A DNA stretch of 64,000 nucleotides. It comes from Verrucomicrobiaceae bacterium. GTDB lineage: Bacteria > Verrucomicrobiota > Verrucomicrobiia > Verrucomicrobiales > Verrucomicrobiaceae. Made by a program: the position numbers and the translations under genes. Positions 61,061 to 64,000 of this stretch are shown here, one piece after another (positions within the stretch are counted from its first letter, which is position 1; each line of letters starts with the position of its first letter). Under the pieces are notes generated by a model that was not told where the DNA came from, did not search any database, and saw nothing but the letters and a program-made list of their open reading frames with translations. The stretch lies in NCBI GenBank assembly GCA_027484445.1, contig JAIXSY010000023.1:1-64000 (forward strand). The letters run 5' to 3'.

Positions 61061-61639
61061 ACCCGAGTCTGCCATAGAAACCAAACCAAGAGTCGGAAAG
61101 CTTCCAACAAGACGAGGCTCGTGCGCCACCCTTCGCTTGCTCAATGGCATCACTCGGTCTGAAGCAGGCTGGCCATGCAAGTGACGCCAAAAAGCGCGCA
61201 GATTGAGAAGAACAAAAGGGAGCCTCCTCTAGAAAAGAACGGGTCAAAGACCAGAGAGGCAGGCCAAGACGGGCTCAAACAGCTCCAAAGCGACACAAAA
61301 GAGCACCCGGCGTATCCTACTGCCCGCGAAGGTTATGCGGAATGCAAACGCCCATCTTTGGGGTGATGGATCTGGCACACCATCAAGCACAGAGGAGAGA
61401 AGCCTGTGACTTGATCAGCGCAAAAATGTAGGGGTGTAGAGTGTGTAGCTTCCACTAAATCTTTATTCTGCATCCGTGCCAGGAAGTGTCATGCAAGAAG
61501 AAACAACGGCACCGAATAACGAATGATTTGCACAATAACTGCTTGGTTTATTCCGATTTAATGTTAATATCAGTCTTTTGATCAAATTTATTCCATGAAT
61601 TTCACATTCACTATTCGGATCATTTACCACAAAATCTTT
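61061..61639. other. ~580-bp intergenic stretch, AT-rich towards its right end
   Basis: No gene is evident. The left half has short unconserved frames. 61430-61639 is much more AT-rich than the neighbours and contains promoter-like TTGGTT-16-TAATAT just before the secreted-protein gene. This is an upstream region of that gene with no clear operator. Confidence 0.4.
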
Positions 61640-64000
61640 ATGTTAATACGACAAAATACTTATTATAGTAAGAAATTTTGTCGAGCTTTATCACCAAGTC
61701 TTCTGATTTTGTTGTTCTCATGGATGGGGGTAGTGTCGTCAGCCTTTGCGGCAAATGTGCCTGTGGGACCGCAGACGAATGTCGCCATGTCCACTGTGAC
61801 CTCTTGGGGGTGGCGGGTCGTCTATCAGGGCACTTTCGCCGATGCTCCAGCCATCTCGACCGTGTTTGCGGGAGTGAACCCATCTGATTATGTGATGTAT
61901 GCCGCAGCGCCAGTCGGGGCGACTTCCTACAGCCTTCTGGCCGCAGCTCGCGCCTCTGATGTAAGGACATACACAAGCGTCAACACAACAATCTCAGCAA
62001 ATGGCACACTGTGGTATTACAATGGCTATTCCATTGGGTTCACTCCCCTTGGAACTACGATAAGTCAGGGCTCGGCTGACGTGAATGATACCAGCAGCAT
62101 TTACAAAATGAGTTGGCACAGCAACGGAACGAATGGCGCTAGTTCTGTTCCTCTTAATCTTGCAGGGGGGTGGCGAAGTGGCTCAAGCGTTGGCTTGAAT
62201 GGTGCAACCAACTGGATTCGTTATGTGTTGGTGGCTAACAGGATGGACACCGTGGCTGCAACTAGTGTTTCTTCAACTGGGGCGACCTTGAACGGCAACC
62301 TCAATCCGTCAGGAGTAGCGACTACCGGCTGGTTTGAATGGGGAACCAGTCCCACCCTTTCAGGGGCAACTAGCACGACTCCTGTCGCTTTAGGCAGTGG
62401 CAATAGTGATGTGTCATCCAGCGCGGTTCTTACCGGACTCACCGCAAACACCACCTACTACTTCCGCTTTGCCTCAAACAACGGCAGCAGCACGAGCTAT
62501 GGGAACATCTTGTCCTTCATTACTGGGCCAGAGATCGCTGTCGAACAGCCTGCGGGAACCAACCTCGTGGATGGAACGGGCTCTGTGTCTTACACCGATA
62601 CAGTGATCAACAACAGCAGCGTGGCGAAGACCTTTACCATCAGGAATGTTGGCAACTTGGATCTCACCGGACTCGCCATCACCAAAGACGGAACCCATGC
62701 CGCCGAGTTCACTGTGGGTAGCCTGGGTAGCACCACCCTGACCGCAGGGGCGAGCACGACCTTTACCGTCACCTTCAGCCCAACCAGCCTAGGTGCAAAG
62801 AGTGCAGCCATTCACATCGCCAGCAATGACAGTGATGAAGCCAGCTTTGACATCAACCTCACAGGCACCTGTGTCGCAAGCCTCCCTGTGCCTGCCTTTT
62901 CACCAGCAAGCTTGAGCACCTCCAGCGCGACTAATTACACCTGGGGCACCTATTTTTATGTGAGTCAGACCTGCGTTGTCGAACAGCTCGGAGCTTTTGA
63001 TGCAGGGCGAAACGGTCTCAGCGGTAGCTTCCCTGTCGCCCTCTGGAACTCAAGTGGGACTCTGTTGGCGCAAGCCACTGTTACCAACTCAGCCACCCTT
63101 GTTGGAGACTTTCGATATGTGCCACTCGCTGACCGCGTGGTTTTGACGCCTGGCTACTACACGATCGGCGCCTACATCAGCGGCAGCGATCCCTACATTG
63201 CATATGCAGGAAGTTTGCCCACAGACTCTCGCATCATTTTGCAGAATTCGAGCTATGTAAACAGCTCCTCCCTAACTTATCCCAACAATTACAACGGATA
63301 CGCAGGCTACAACATGTTGGCGAACATGCTGCTTTCAGCGATACCCAACCAGCAAGAGATCCTCGTGGAGTATCCCACAGGCACAAGTCTCGTCAGTGGC
63401 ACATCGACAGCTTCGTTCCCGGATGCCTTGGTCAATACGGCAGGCAGTCCGAGAACCTTCACGATCCGCAATATCGGCCCCAACACCCTAACGGGTCTCG
63501 CGATCACAAAAGGCGGAACCGATAGTGCCGATTTCACTGTCTCCAGTCTGAGTAGCACCTCCATTGCCTCGGGAGGAAACCTAACTTTCACCGTGACCTT
63601 TACGCCCGGAGCACTCGGCGCTCGCTCAGCATCGCTCTCAATCGCAAGCAATGATGCGGATGAAAATCCTTTCATTATCAATTTGTCTGGGAACGGTGTC
63701 GCTACCCTGCCTACCCCTGGATTCACGATCATCAATACTGGAGGTGTCAGCACCATCCAGAGCTATAACATGGGGTGGGAATTCACGGCTGTAACGAACT
63801 GCCAAGTGAAAGCGCTTGGAGCCTATGATTACCAATCCAATGGCTTAGCGGGCTCAATGCCTGTGACTCTTTACGACGTTAACGGGACTGTGCTCGCCAC
63901 CACAACCCTGACAAGCAGTGACCCACTCAATGGCGGCTTTCGCTATCGTGACCTCAATACACCTGTGAACCTCACAGCAGGGAACCGTTACATGGTCGCT
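61640..64000 (+). CDS. Large secreted choice-of-anchor-D repeat protein, 3' partial
   Basis: At least 787 codons from the ATG at 61640, running off the right edge. The signal peptide LLILLFSWMGVVSSAFA lies ~22-38. Next is a jelly-roll-like N-domain (SWGWRVVYQGTFADAPAIS), then an FN3-like unit (SVSSTGATLNGNLNPSG... LTANTTYYFRF). Two HYDIN/choice-of-anchor-D repeats follow: FTIRNVGNLDLTGLAITKDG and FTIRNIGPNTLTGLAITKGG, each ending IASNDxDE plus a DUF4082-like unit (VEQLGAFDAGRNGLSGSFPV; VKALGAYDYQSNGLAGSMPV). A surface or secreted protein; the C-terminal sorting part is outside the window. GTG or other starts are less likely. Confidence 0.9.
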   Translation, partial: MLIRQNTYYSKKFCRALSPSLLILLFSWMGVVSSAFAANVPVGPQTNVAMSTVTSWGWRVVYQGTFADAPAISTVFAGVNPSDYVMYAAAPVGATSYSLLAAARASDVRTYTSVNTTISANGTLWYYNGYSIGFTPLGTTISQGSADVNDTSSIYKMSWHSNGTNGASSVPLNLAGGWRSGSSVGLNGATNWIRYVLVANRMDTVAATSVSSTGATLNGNLNPSGVATTGWFEWGTSPTLSGATSTTPVALGSGNSDVSSSAVLTGLTANTTYYFRFASNNGSSTSYGNILSFITGPEIAVEQPAGTNLVDGTGSVSYTDTVINNSSVAKTFTIRNVGNLDLTGLAITKDGTHAAEFTVGSLGSTTLTAGASTTFTVTFSPTSLGAKSAAIHIASNDSDEASFDINLTGTCVASLPVPAFSPASLSTSSATNYTWGTYFYVSQTCVVEQLGAFDAGRNGLSGSFPVALWNSSGTLLAQATVTNSATLVGDFRYVPLADRVVLTPGYYTIGAYISGSDPYIAYAGSLPTDSRIILQNSSYVNSSSLTYPNNYNGYAGYNMLANMLLSAIPNQQEILVEYPTGTSLVSGTSTASFPDALVNTAGSPRTFTIRNIGPNTLTGLAITKGGTDSADFTVSSLSSTSIASGGNLTFTVTFTPGALGARSASLSIASNDADENPFIINLSGNGVATLPTPGFTIINTGGVSTIQSYNMGWEFTAVTNCQVKALGAYDYQSNGLAGSMPVTLYDVNGTVLATTTLTSSDPLNGGFRYRDLNTPVNLTAGNRYMVA

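Overview
The window is one contig segment of a moderately GC-rich, gene-dense bacterial chromosome. The gene content points to the phylum Verrucomicrobiota, probably the Verrucomicrobiaceae (Prosthecobacter/Verrucomicrobium-like). The signs are two DUF1501 proteins, a sulfatase, an exported aldose epimerase and an exported Gfo/Idh/MocA oxidoreductase, xylose-isomerase-like TIM barrels, a prenyltransferase-like toroid protein, AraC regulators divergent from their neighbours, and a giant choice-of-anchor-D secreted protein. The taxonomic placement is inference from gene content; no rRNA gene is present.

Layout. 1-20,685 is mostly housekeeping and envelope genes: a 5'-truncated alpha-toroid protein, folC, tRNA-Leu, a TauE exporter, a zinc-ribbon membrane protein, a CtpA-type protease divergent from an orphan secretin, initiator tRNA-Met, rnhA, a PP2C phosphatase, sugar-metabolism genes, an M29 aminopeptidase, tRNA-Phe, rpoZ-smpB, tRNA-Ala, a GT4 glycosyltransferase and an ExbB/ExbD pair.

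21,465-30,640 is a complete type II-C CRISPR-Cas locus. It holds a tracrRNA on the minus strand just upstream of cas9, cas9 with all catalytic residues, a decayed VbhA/VbhT-like Fic antitoxin-toxin pair, cas1, cas2, and an array of 50 identical 36-bp repeats with 49 spacers. Three things show the array is transcribed on the minus strand, towards cas2. The anti-repeat pairs with the 5' half of the minus-strand repeat. The tracrRNA ends in a strong terminator on that strand. The last-transcribed repeat forms the 5' arm of a terminator with the flanking trailer. The first-transcribed repeat lies only 80 bp from the end of an AraC-family gene that runs in the same direction.

30,647-61,060 returns to chromosomal genes: two paralogous AraC regulators (one divergent from a PEP-hydrolase-like TIM barrel, one from a sulfatase), a TolB-M28-PDZ peptidase, a REP-like repeat patch (37.8-38.3 kb), a MOSC protein, homoserine dehydrogenase, purA, an FHA protein, DUF1501 proteins, an azurin-like cupredoxin, purD, an exported HMA protein divergent from a rhomboid, scpA, a TPR protein, nrnA-truB, an ABC transporter pair, and ftsK with a long insertion in its motor domain. 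From 61,640 to the right edge runs the 5' part of a large secreted repeat protein.

The most notable points are the overlapping opposed promoter-like elements between tracrRNA and cas9, the repeat-plus-trailer terminator, the Fic toxin-antitoxin remnant inside the cas operon, and the ~170-residue insertion in the FtsK motor.
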